Part shown: in pieces, positions 33,868-45,987 of the stretch
Layout of the letters: every line of letters begins with the position of its first letter
Numbering within the stretch: the first letter of the stretch is position 1
Assembly (NCBI GenBank): GCA_949152475.1
Contig: OX424558.1
Location: forward strand, 40,478,751-40,542,750
From: Terebella lapidaria
Lineage: Eukaryota > Annelida > Polychaeta > Terebellida > Terebellidae
Direction: 5' to 3'
DNA length: 64,000 nt
Made by a program: the position numbers and the translations under genes
Notes under the pieces: generated by a model
The model's database searches: none
What the model saw: only the letters and a program-made list of their open reading frames with translations
Told to the model about the DNA's origin: nothing

Positions 33868-34900
33868 TCAAACAGAAAACTGGTAATTTGACTATTATGC
33901 CAAAGCAGATGTGTCGGAAAGCCCTGCGGATTTTCTCGTATGTTGGGGGTGTCCAGAGTGTGTACACTATGCCAAAAACGTTTTGCCACCGGCAAGATAT
34001 TTTGGGAAATTTTATAGTGAATGCGACTTGATAGAAACTCGATGTCTTCTAAACGCTGGTACAGTGGTACGCTGACACTGCGGTAATGAGCCTCAGAATG
34101 CTTGTACCAGTGTACCATCGTTGAGAAGACATTGCAGTTGGATATATCCCTGAACGAATTTGAGTTCAAGAGCTATTTTTGAACCATTGCATGATGTCCC
34201 GGTTCACTGACTCAGTACGAGTAAGGAACTGGAGTGTGAGTTACGGATGAAAAAAATAACGCAATACACAATGTACAAATGTGCCTGCTCCAACTATTGC
34301 AGTTGGCTGATTCTCTAAAGAGAAGATAATTTAACCATTCTTTTTTTAGCTTCACTTGTTCGAGGGATATTTACATGTCAGTGTCATATATATATCACAT
34401 ATAACATAGACAATTCAGAAATCTCATGCCGGTGACAAAATTTTTTTGGTCCAGTGTACACCTGTATGACCCTAGTATTGCTTGTGCATACATGTAGTTT
34501 GCTTCCATGAGACATAATATCAATATCATAATGCTCCCAACTAGCCACAACTTGCTACATAGACAGTCATGAGTCCATAATGACTTTCAGCCAGTAATGG
34601 TGTAAATATAGCTAGATCATTCTAGTGTCGGATGGTTGCACTTGGTGGTTGCACTTGGTGGATGGTTGCACTTGATTTACTCGTATGGTAATTTACGTAT
34701 TGTGAGTTGTTAGCCAAGTAAGCACATAGGGTATATTTGTACATATAACAATTAAATAGGCCATTCAACTCAAAGTTAAATGATCTTTCTTCGATGGTCA
34801 TATCGAACCGTTGTAACAAAACCTCCCAGCCTAACCACTTGCCACTATACTAGTTTTATCGACTAACGTATTGGACATTGCATGATAAGCATTATATATT
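33868..34900. other. Gene-free stretch right of the LTR element
   Basis: No supported gene. Short frames on both strands lack motifs. A small 'ggatggttgcacttggtg' repeat lies near 34,630-34,675. Confidence 0.4.
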
Positions 34901-35102
34901 GAACGACACATGGACAGGGTTCCCACGGTCAGGGAAAAAATTGTAAATGAGATTATGCTGGAGAGTCAGCGAAAAGTCAGGGAGAATGATTATTTTGAAA
35001 TATAAGTCTTGGAAAATGGTGAAACCGGTGGGAGGAGTGGTCTGGGGCGAGGAGGGGGAAATCAAAAATTCTTGAACAAAATCACAGGAAACCAGTCCGT
35101 TT

Positions 35103-36900
35103 TTAGGTTACCGCACCTTAGGTCTGATAACCTATTGGCGCGGCGTTGTGTTCGTCGTCGTCCATCGTCCGTCTACATTTTGCACAAAAATGCCTAAAAA
35201 TATTTTATGAAAGAGATATTTTTTATATTTTTTTTTTATTTTCGCTATTATTTCAATATGGCTGCCATTTGGGACTTTGATTGTCGTTTTCTCAAAATCT
35301 GTTCAGTCACTTTTTTTTCTTATTGATGTATAATACTCCTCGTATACATCCATGTAAGGTGTATAAGTTTCGTTGCCCTTGAATCGCTCGAAATGGGCCA
35401 TTTTGGCCCAAACTCGGTCCAAATGGGACATGTTAAATTCTCCTAAAGTATGCTCTATAATGGGACACATTTTTGCCTAATATCTGACTTAATATTGAGA
35501 TTAGAGACTAGGAATCAATTGTGGAGAAATAGGAAATGATATATGCTGAACATTCTCGTGACCTTGAATTTGACCTCTGACCTCAGTTTCAAGGTCAGAG
35601 TACACAATGGCTGATATCTCGCTTATAATCAGCTTTACAGCTTAGGAATCAATTGTGGACATATAGGAAAGATATATGCCGAATATTCTGTTAACCTTGA
35701 ATTTGACCTTTGACCTTATTTTCAAGGTCACAGGACAGAATGGCTAATATATCTTCTTATCGACTTTACAGCTTAGGGATCATTTATGAACATATAGGAA
35801 ATGATACATGTAGATTATTGTCATGACTTTGAATTTGACATTTGACCTCATTTTCAAGGTCACAGGACAAAATGGCTAATATCTCACTTATTATCGATTT
35901 CACAGCTTAGGAATCAATTGTGGACATATAGGAAATGATATTATGCTGAATATTCCCGTGACCTTGAACTTGACCTCTGACTTCATTTTCAAGGTTAAGA
36001 GCACAAAACGGCTAATATCTCGCTTATTATCGACTTTACAGCTTAGGAATCAATTGTGGAAATATAGGAAATGATATATGCCCGATATTCTGATGACCTT
36101 GAATTTGATCTTTGACCTCATTTTCAAAGCCACAGGACAAAATGGCTAATATCTCGCTTATTATCGACTTCATTATCGATTTTAGGAATCAATGCTGATT
36201 ACTGTCATTACCTCGACTTTGACCTTTGACCTCATTATCGAGATCCGAGCACAAAATGGCTTATATCTCGCTTATCATCGACTTTGCTTAGGAATCAATT
36301 GTGATCATATAGGAAATGATGTATTCTGAATATTGTCGTGACCTTGAGTTTGACCTTTGGGCTAATTTTCAAGGTCACATGACAAAATGGCTAATGTCTC
36401 GCTTATTATCGATTTCACAGCTTAGGAATCGATTGTGAACGTATAGGAAATGATATTACAGATAATTCTCGAGACCTTGAATTTGACATTTGACCTAAAT
36501 GTCACGGTCACAGGACAAAATGACTAATATCTCACTTATTATCGACTTTACAGCTTAGGAATCAATTGTGAACATTTAGAAAATTATATATGCTGAATAT
36601 TGCCATGACTTTCAATTCGACCTTTGACTTCATTTTCAAGGTCAAAAAGCCAAATGGCTAAAATCTTGCTTCCCTATTGACTTAATCTATTGTGGGCATA
36701 CATTGATATACATTGAATATTCAGACAACCTTGAATTTGACCTTGACCTTATTTTCAAGGTCAGAGCACAAAATGGCTAATATCTTGCTTATCATCGACT
36801 TTACACCTTAGGAATCAATTGCAAACATATTGGAAAATATATGAAAGAAGCTGAATATTCTCATGACCTTGAACTTCATACTTGATGGCTAAGGCATTCT
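35103..36900 (+). mobile_element. Satellite-bearing element, inverted copy (~1.8 kb, ~130-bp units)
   Basis: It begins TTAGGTTACCGCACC, followed by TCGTCCATCGTCCGTC and 'atggctgccattt'. From about 35,480 roughly ten units carry AATGGCTAATATCTCGCTTA and 'gaccttgaatttgacctttgacct' at intervals of 113-139 bp. It is the reverse-oriented counterpart of 10.1-11.83 kb. No transposase or RT frame is present. The right end is not sharply defined. Confidence 0.85.
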
Positions 36901-39370
36901 TCTAGTTTCAGTCATTGTTTAAAAAAATGTTGCGTTCTTTTTACAGTATTTCCAATAGTAGACTTCACCTATACTTCAAATTCAGAAAACGGAGGGCTGG
37001 AAGAGTGTTGTGCCTAGTGCCTCCAAAGCAAATACATCAGTGATGTACATTTCAGTTGCATGTGTATATGTATGAAAGAGCACATTTTGTGAGATGTTTG
37101 TAGCAGAAAACAGTACTGAACTGGACTCAATATTCATCTGATGATTTGTTCAATAAAATGGGTTGAACGGATGGCTGTAAGGAGGTGGAGGCCATTTTAA
37201 AAAGTATTTATTTTCTTCCATAATTGTGTCTGCATTGTTTATGATTGTATTAAACACCCGTAATTTTGACTATCATGGTCATGGAAAACTGATACTTGGT
37301 CAGGGTAAAGTCATGGAGAAGTCAAGGAAATTTTGTTAAACAATTTTGTGGGAACCATGCATGTGACTTTTCAGTACTTCTGCCTTGAATGGACTCGAGG
37401 TGATAATACGCGACATGACGGGTGCTAATGGCCTGATAACGCTAACAAGATACTGCCTTGAAAACATGGTCGTTTTACCCCAGCAGTGTATTTTTCATAT
37501 GAACTCGTCCAGCAATCTGGCATAAATATATATGAGGTGATGTTTCACAATAGTTTCTCTTTATATTGCCTAAGTCAGGTGAGCGGTCGCTGATTGGCTG
37601 AACGGGTTATCGTTATGTGCCCCCAAACCATCGCAGCTCCAGACCAAAAACGAACACGTTATGACGGCGAACACAGCTGGTCATCGGGCGCGTTATGGAG
37701 TATCGTCATTCTTGACCATGTACTCAGGTATATAAATTCTATTTATTCGGATATAATGTCCCACTCTATGATAAAAATATGCACATTTAACAATCGAACA
37801 GGACCGCCGATAAGAAAACCAGTACGGTCAAAAATTGTATTTTGTATCGAAAAATGGTCTTTGCGATCTTTCAAGGTCATTACTCAAATCGCCTTCAAAA
37901 AATATAGCTTTCAATTTGAATGTTCCATTTCTCTATGTCCAACAGATATTTCGATAGAAAATGGCTTGAAACACATAGTAACTTAATTTTGGACCATTTT
38001 TTTCACCGACCCATCAGGAACACACACAAAGGTATACATGGTGAGTCTTATGCATTATTCCTTTTTAAACCTGTCTGAACAACTTTTGAGACAAAATTGG
38101 ACGTTTTTCGTCAAAAAAAAAAAAAAAACCTAATAAAAAAAAAAAATGTAGGGATCCAAATATAAAGAGATATTCTGTCATTTTTAAAGAAATTTTTACC
38201 AAACCAGTAAAAAAACATGTCAACGGAAACACATGACAATACTTCGCGTCGGCCCACATAGATCGGTAAGCTAAAAAAAACCTCTACCCTTCATTTTTAA
38301 GGATTACGTTCGAGGTCTGTTTACATCCGGGTTTGGATACATTGTATATGTTTTCGTGTTCCTGTTCATTTATCCAAATGAGTGTTCAGATGGGTTAAGA
38401 TCGACTCCAATAGACTCAGTGGTTATAATTATCCCGAGCAAGCAGGGTTGTTATTACGATTGATCAGGGAACATCGTGGAATGAGGCTATACATGTCACA
38501 TTGTCACATAGCACTCGAGTTGTGGGGTTCATTTTCTGTGCTGTATCAGATCTGGGTCATCCGAACTTCCCCAGGATATGCTACACTTTATCAACACAGG
38601 TGTGAATGTGCCGGCTTTGCACCCTGTCAGAAACAAGGACAGGCGATACACACAGAAAGTCTGATAACGAGCTTGATTCCAAGCCCTAATTGCATGCGAC
38701 CTTTGACTAATTATTGGCCTCTACCTTCTCATCTGCCACTTCAAGGCTGGTCGTCTTCGAGTATATTGACTGATTCAAGTTACTTAGTTCCCCAACTTCT
38801 AGAGTGACAATAATATGACAGCAATTAAGTGTATACTAAGGAGAGCAAAGTGATAACAGGAGTCTTCTGGTTCTCCATCTTTGGTTGGATGTTTTAGAGT
38901 CAACAGAACATGACTGTTGTCAACAACACAAGATCATGCTGGAGGTATTTACATCATGTACATATTGACTGCATAGCGACAGACTCTATGCATATACCAT
39001 TACATCAGCCGATGGAGCTGCTTTCTCACCATTGCTCAGGCAAACCGGTCGTAAAATAACTGGATGTAGGAATTGAATACAGTTCGCAGGTACAAACTGC
39101 ATATATTATATAACACAACAAAATACAACATACAGATACAATCCTGACAGGAACAATCAAGAGTCTGTTGTGATATTGATTCACCGTATTACCAATTACA
39201 CAAAATGTACATTCAATCAGAAATATTGTATGTATTTCTCATTCAATTAATCAGTTTATTCAACAATATAAGGAAAAGCCTATAGTTCATTAAGAAAAAG
39301 CCTTCCACTTTAGCTTTAGCCTGTATTCCACTTTAGCTTCAGCTAATGTCACATGGCAATTTTTGCACTG
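36901..39370. other. Gene-free stretch
   Basis: Frames near 37,600-37,990 and 38,390-38,807 are open for 130-141 codons but show no domain and no splice context I trust. CGGTAAGCTAAA near 38,270 resembles an inverted end of the 13.1-kb element family. Confidence 0.4.
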
Positions 39371-39377
39371 TTCGGTC

Positions 39378-39700
39378 ATACTAGTGTAAGGTTTGGACCC
39401 CGGCTCTCTAAGGCACGTGTGCCCCGCCGAGTGGCACAGTCATTGACGCGCCCTGGCCAGGTATTGGTAGAATCGGCCGGACCAGCTTGTATGGGTTTAA
39501 TAGAAACGTTGTTACTTCTCACCCGGGCCTCAGTGATACACTGTACTGTCATACTAGTGTAAGGTTTGGAACAGTCATCGCCGGCGCCCGATCCAGGTAT
39601 TGGTAGAGTCGGCCGGATCGGCTTGTATGGGTTTAATAGAAACGTTGTTACTTCTCACCCGGGCCTCAGTGATGCACTGTACTGTCATACTAGTATAATA
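39378..39700. repeat. Direct duplication (~172 and ~137 bp units)
   Basis: CATACTAGTGTAAGGTTTGG opens two units at 39,378 and 39,550, and a third partial CATACTAGT occurs near 39,687. The shared core is 'caggtattggtagaatcggccgga' followed by 'gggtttaatagaaacgttgttacttctcacccgggcctcagtgat'. No gene is recognised. Confidence 0.88.
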
Positions 39701-41309
39701 TTATAATGAATATTGTCAACTCTTACATGTGTACAAGAAGGTGGCGTAGGATGCGAGGGTACCGTGACAAGCGTGGTATGCTGTATCGATCTTCACGGGC
39801 AGATATTGGATTCCGAGTTAACAATGCTAAGTCAGTAAACAAGTCCCAGATTACCGGCGTCTTCCGGTAATCAAGCCTCTGTCATTAGCAGAAGGTCACT
39901 GAATGGTCAATGTCCAAACTACAGGCTGATGAATTGATCCGACTGGGGCACAGTTAATGTCGTCAACTAATCTCAGTTATTCATGTCAATGTCAAAGTCA
40001 ATCATCTGAAGACCACAAACATCGAGCACACCGATCTTCGTTACCAGCCGTCATTTCGCTAATCAGTCGTAAGGATGGGGCTTCATTACAGTAGCATTCT
40101 GACATCGATTACCCGATAATATTTCTGTTGGGAATGCTGAGTGAACTGAAGTCATAACTTCAGTGCAGGGAGCTGCATCCAAATTAAGAATGTTGGTACT
40201 CAGAATTATCAATCCATCTGTCCACAAAAATTGAATCACGGCGATTTCACACAAGGCCTCACCAGCGAAAATTTCCCCCAAAACACACCGATCACACTTT
40301 CTTGTGGGTCGTGCACCGTTATACATGTATTTTTCTACCCGGCGTTAAGGAATGATGTCACTATTCCTGTGTGTGATAGCCAGTCGATTAGTTACTGTTG
40401 CCTTAAGTAGACTGTGGGATACTTTACAGGAAACTAATTGCGAGATGAAGTTCACACTACATGAGAAATATTTGCGCCACAGCTGAAATCATGTTGTCAA
40501 GTGATTTGAGTATAATATTTGAGTATATATATTTGATGTTTATAGCGATGCGATATAAGATTCTTCGCAGACTTTTGGTATCAGTTACAGCCTTTCGTGG
40601 CAAGTATTGCTGCAGCCAAGCTTCAATGTGATATATCTGTACTTGTATCCGACAGGGTGCAAAGAGATCACATCCACATACCTGTAGTCAGGAAAGGTTA
40701 CCAGGTCCTGGGTGAAGCTAGACGACTAGATGTACAGCATACAAGTTCCGCCACATAGACAAATGGGACAGTCGTACAGCGCTGGTTACTCAGTAACATG
40801 GCGAATCAATATCACAACAGTTGCCATGCTTAGCCTCTGGGAGATAATTAACAGAAATTGTAAGCGATCGCAAATAGAGATTTTTAGTCGGGTAGCTAAT
40901 AACATAATTACTATGATCAATATTGCTCCTCTTTATGTAAAGTGCAAGGTTTACATGCATTATTGACAGCATCATAGTGTTCAACACTGGACATTGTTAC
41001 AATATCGAGTCTTTGCGACTCGGTTAGCGAGATTGACAATAATAATCACCTACCTAATAGCAATTAAATATTATATTGACTGCTGACCCAATTGCCACTA
41101 AACCGTGAAATATAATTATTCAATTTAAGCTTCGGCAAATCGTTATCAATTCATTATAGTTCCGACGACATAGCAACATGCCACGCCTCCTTGGCAATCG
41201 CTGAAAAAGTCCCACAAAGCAACACAGTTCTATCCCATGGGTCGGTTTGTTTGTGGGACATGATACGCATCACTGCGTTTGGGAGCACTATTTGACATTC
41301 TTTAATTGG
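39701..41309. other. Gene-free stretch
   Basis: Nothing recognisable on either strand beyond short AT-rich frames. Confidence 0.4.
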
Positions 41310-41702
41310 CTAAAGTCAAGTTCATCCATCAGTGAAACACGCTTTTTGGCAATCGCTGAAAAAGTCATGTTTATGCCACTACAGAATGAACCTATTGCTA
41401 TGATTCGGAGTCGGAAGGCATAGTCGGTGTATATTAGGAAAATATATATGAAGCAATATATAACTCGTACATCGAATGAAAATAGTTGTTTTTTGTGCAG
41501 ACTCTGAAATTCATGTTGGAGCTGCATATAACATTGGGTTAGATTGACTTTTTTTCAATTTTTGAGGAAGAATTCTGAAATTTGGTGAAAAATTACGGCA
41601 TGATACCCAATTGAGACATACAAAATTTCAAATTGATCCGATTATCCGAAACAAAACTACGGCCGAAAAGCGAATTTCACTGATGGATGAACTTGACTTT
41701 AG
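41310..41702. mobile_element. MITE with perfect 28-bp terminal inverted repeats
   Basis: The left end (41,310-41,337, from CTAAAGTCAAGTTCATCC) and right end (41,675-41,702) are exact reverse complements over 28 bp. If TA is taken as the target duplication, the ends become AAGTCAAG…, consistent with Tc1/mariner-type insertion. There is no transposase. Perfect ends suggest a young copy. Confidence 0.85.
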
Positions 41703-43077
41703 TGAAATATGGAAGTGTAAATATTCATGTATCATCGGAACTATGAATTAATATTTACTTACAATAATGAAGTAATGCACTATTCTTGTTTACGTCAACA
41801 AAACTTGACAACCTCAGACTAACCTCGGAGTCTTTATTACGACTGTTGCAACACGATACATTTTTCTATATTTCGGAACGACTCGGCGTATGAAATCTTT
41901 TTGACGCACGGATTGGTTTTCAACAACTAATATTATGTGGTGATAAGAATAGAGAACAAAGTATATGGCCATGTTTAGACTAGAAAGAAGCTCTAACCTA
42001 ACAATGATATCCGAACACTGGTGTCATTCCTGAGCAGACAGGGTGACATATGGCTGTTTTTTACCACGATAAAGTTCACATTTTCCTTGGAGGAAAGTGC
42101 TTAAGGATGCTTATCAGTCAGGATCCATGCCTTATCAGCAGAATTCTGGTATGTTTTGTTTGGCCTATAACTCTACAGTTTGGTAATGGATTGCGCTGAA
42201 AATTGTTGTGTAGGTTCTATCCACGACTACAATGATTGTCCAATGGCCATATTGAAGACCCGGTCGATATTCATACAGACCCTGAACGTTATACACCGCC
42301 AATCAAATGTAACTTACATAGAAAACTGCTAGCGTTTTAGGGTACTGCCAAAACTGTACAGTTGCCTGTTTCGGGATTTTCCTAAACACTTGAAGGGAGT
42401 TTGATGATCAAAATAGCATGTTATATATCATCCGCATTGAAAATACACTGGGCAAAAGAAAATGATTGTCAATCGCATTAATAACGTCTATATCCGTTGG
42501 CATTGTAAACTCAACCGCAGACTACATCAAGAATTCAGCGACTCTAATATTTTCTAAGTGCAGTATAAAACCAAAATCACAACAACATCTCACTCCTGAG
42601 TACAACGTTCTCGACAGCTGAGCATTGACGGTATTTGCCATACGAATAATCCGCTGATCTGTACTTAGCGCTTCACTGACCAGCGGCACAAGACATTTTC
42701 GCCAGATCGCAATAGATATACACATTTGCACATCAATTTGACCTGATTATCGATAGGATACTTAAAATGTAAGGGTAGGTTATTGATCACGAATATGTGC
42801 ACTCGTTCCAGTTAAGAAACTACACCATGTAATGATTCGTGTACGCAACGTAAGTTACATTTGTTTAAGCAACATTCAACTCCATTTATATACTAATTTA
42901 TTAATGAAATCTTCAATCTCTTATTCACGTCAGCTTCACAGATATATACAAAATATATATTCCAAATTTCATGTAAGTTTGTTATGAAACGGCCGAGATA
43001 TGAACCAAAATTGTACGTGGTATGAAACCATTGAAATTACGTGGATCGTGCTCGATACTCAATCTTAAAACACTTAA
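41703..43077. other. Gene-free stretch
   Basis: No supported gene or RNA. AT-rich with short frames only. Confidence 0.4.
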
Positions 43078-43500
43078 GGTAGTCCGCTCCAAACAGTGAG
43101 GGGAGGGGGTCAAAGAGTTTTTCAACATAAATGACTGTATTAACAAAATCTAGAGCTTCAAAATGACATATTTTATAGAGTAACTGATCAGCATCCTAAA
43201 ACTGAAAAGAAAATAGGGGGTCACCGTATCCGTTCTCTTGGAAAACAAGATGCAAGATGTGATTATGGGGAAAAAAAGGTGTAAAAATACTATTAATTAA
43301 GTCATTTTAGTAAATGTTCGTGATTTTTGATCGAATATGTCGAAGAAACCAGCACGGTGACCCCCTATTTTCTTTTCAGTATTAGAATGCTGATTATTTA
43401 CTCTATAAAATATATTATTTTGAAAAGATAATATTCAAGATATAACTTTTAAATTTTGACTTTTCATTACCTCCCTGTTTGTAGCGGACTACGTTAAAGA
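43078..43500. mobile_element. Foldback MITE
   Basis: The ends read TTAAGGTAGTCCGCTCCAAAC on the left and, inverted, TTTAACGTAGTCCGCTACAAAC on the right. A second inverted pair lies inside: CTGAAAAGAAAATAGGGGGT near 43,202 and its complement near 43,360. The whole 420 bp can fold on itself. There is no coding content. Confidence 0.8.
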
Positions 43501-44814
43501 GATTGAAATATAACACAGTCAACACCACATATCATGTGAATTCTGTTGACATGTAACTTTTGAATAACGTTGAATACATTACAGTAAGTGACAACAGACT
43601 GTGATCTCTGCTAGGACATACTGAGCGTTCGTTCTGACAACCGGTTGTAAATGTGCGGGCATAATCCGTTTATGATTTACACTAGTTGCCGAGGTGGTGT
43701 GCGTGAGGTTATGTCACTTATCATCACCTGGACGTAGCCTACTGTCCGCACACCCATTAACACAGAATTAGAGACTTGCCGTGACAGCATCTCCACTGTG
43801 ATGTGGAATCAAATTAGTGCTATAATGGCTCAAAAGTGTTGAACACGTGTAAATAGGAGTTTGGAGGTTAGTGATCAGCTACCCGGCCTGGTGCGACACT
43901 ACTCAATCTTCACAAAGTGTGTTTCCTTTCCCAAGCAAAACATCCCAAGTTGGAACTGTGTATAAAATACATATTGCATGCCACTGTAACTGCTAGAACG
44001 TGACCTGCCAAATTATCTAAACCCCGAATTTGCGATGTCAAGCGTCTCTTAATTGGTTCACACGTACTTAATTCGTTCTGTAGCCGAATGACGGTCTTTG
44101 ATTTCAATGAACATTTCCATGATCTTAGTTTGGCCGACCACCCGCCAATTGTCGAGTGTACTGGAAGGTGCCAGTGTCGGTGTCCTGAACACTTCACGTC
44201 TCTAGCGGCTGTGGAGCTCGGCACACTCAATCAGTATCGGAGTCAACACAATAACGAGAAAACCGATCATATTACAACAGTGATTAGCTCAAGTCGTGAG
44301 GCACGGTCAGGTTCATTATTGATAATTCTTCACGCATTAACCCCACAGAGAACTGTTGGACCAGGAGTATTTCGATATCACTCCTGGCAAACACGTTGTG
44401 CATTGCTACTGCTTCACTGAAAACTATTAAATCAGTTGGAAATACAGCAAATTTTGTCGATAGATAAAAACTCTTGACATCTTTTGACAAGAAATTCAAC
44501 AAATAATATGTTTATTGCTGATTTTCCCCCAACTGTGTCACAGACTGTTGAAACATTGCAGAAACATTCAGGTCTTAGCTTGCAAAAAGAAGTCCAAAAA
44601 CCAGGCTGGTATCGGACTAGTGCACTTCTGTGATTGTGGGATGTTCCAGCACAACAACCCTGTCGTAAACCTCAGGAATATCGTCAAATAAATCTTCATG
44701 GAAGCAATAAGCGCAACTACATTCGCGATGCAATGGACGATTCAGGGGAATCAGTGTTATATGGGTCCCACAACTAAACATGGAGTCAATATCTACTGTA
44801 ACTCCGGGCACAGC
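43501..44814. other. Gene-free stretch
   Basis: Short frames on both strands without motifs. No RNA gene or transposon end was recognised. Confidence 0.4.
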
Positions 44815-45300
44815 GGCTGTATTCGACTTCAAGATATCTACAAAAACATCGAACACAGCAGCAGTATTTGCCTTGTCTGCGATCAGTCAGGTATCTACTA
44901 AAACCTCGAGCTCAGCACCTGTATTTGTCTTGTATGCGATCAGTCAGATATCTACTAAAACCTCGAGCTCAGCACCTGTATTTGTCTTGTCTGCGATCAG
45001 TCAGGTATCTACTAAAACCTCGAGCTCAGCACCTGTATTTGTCTTGTATGCGATCAGTCAGATATCTACTAAAACCTCGAGCTCAGCACCTGTATTTGTC
45101 TTGTCTGCGATCAGTCAGGTATCTACTAAAACCTCGAGCTCAGCACCTGTATTTGTCTTGTATGCGATCAGTCAGATATCTACTAAAACCTCGAGCTCAG
45201 CACCTGTATTTGTCTTGTATGCGATCAGTCAGATATCTACTAAAACCTCGAGCTCAGCAGCTAATTTGACTGGTCTTCAATCAGACAGTTATCCATTAAA
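44815..45300. repeat. 60-bp minisatellite, about eight units
   Basis: Units contain ATCTACTAAAACCTCGAGCT, 'cagcacctgtatttgtcttg' and 'ATGCGATCAGTCAG'. Two subtypes (TGTATGCG/TGTCTGCG, and AGATATC/AGGTATC) mostly alternate, so the array probably grew in 120-bp steps. Because 60 is a multiple of 3, two plus-strand frames stay open (20-residue protein period), but composition and context do not support a gene. Confidence 0.92.
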
Positions 45301-45987
45301 ACCCGGAACATATTAGTTGTATTTGCCTTATCTTCGATCAGTCATATATCTGAAATACCAGCTGTATTCTATTGGTCAGTCAGCTGTATTCTACTGGCCA
45401 GCTGTCTATGGTTATGGAAACAAAATTAATCGAGTACACACAACCTGGTAGGATGACAACAAATATTGCTGTTATTTTATTACGATCCCAATCTGCTCAA
45501 ACAAAAATCTTTCACTGGGCACTCTTGTTCATAACTATGTTCATAAATATTCATAAATGTTGTCCATGTAAGCTCGGAGTCTGTCCCGGATAATAGCCTC
45601 CGTGTGATTGGCTTTAACTCCTCTCCCAGTCTTTTTCCCATCACGCCCAAGGACAACTGATACAACATCCGTGGGTCAGGCCAATTTGTCATCATTCGGG
45701 GAGAGAGTAATGCTCGTGTGTAGCCTTGAACAGAAGGAAGTGTCCCAAACTTCATTATCCCTGATGGCTTTCATGCACTATACAGAACAAGTAGAATATA
45801 CGATGATATAGCTTTTATATCTTGGGACAAACACATGTCACCTGACACACCACTGCAAGAGCAAGAAGTCAGGATCAATCTATCAATCTATTAATAACAT
45901 AGTGTGTTATTATCCATTGTACGATATCCACTCACTGATATCCGTAGCGACTATATGGAATAATATTTATGTAAACATCTATTCCTC
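45301..45987. other. Intergenic, 3' of the globin gene
   Basis: No gene is supported. I find no AATAAA on the minus strand close to the globin stop codon, so the globin 3' end is undefined. Confidence 0.4.

Noticed and set aside
33777..34169. 130-codon minus-strand frame crossing the right LTR boundary
   Set aside because: It spans the insertion junction, so it cannot be an ancestral gene; its start is not an ATG and no motif is seen.
37594..38807. Frames of 130 and 141 codons on the plus strand
   Set aside because: No recognisable domain, the second begins at a non-ATG codon, and they lie in repeat-rich intergenic DNA.
44780..45316. 178-codon repetitive frame
   Set aside because: Created by the 60-bp minisatellite; a second frame is equally open and no flanking coding sequence exists.
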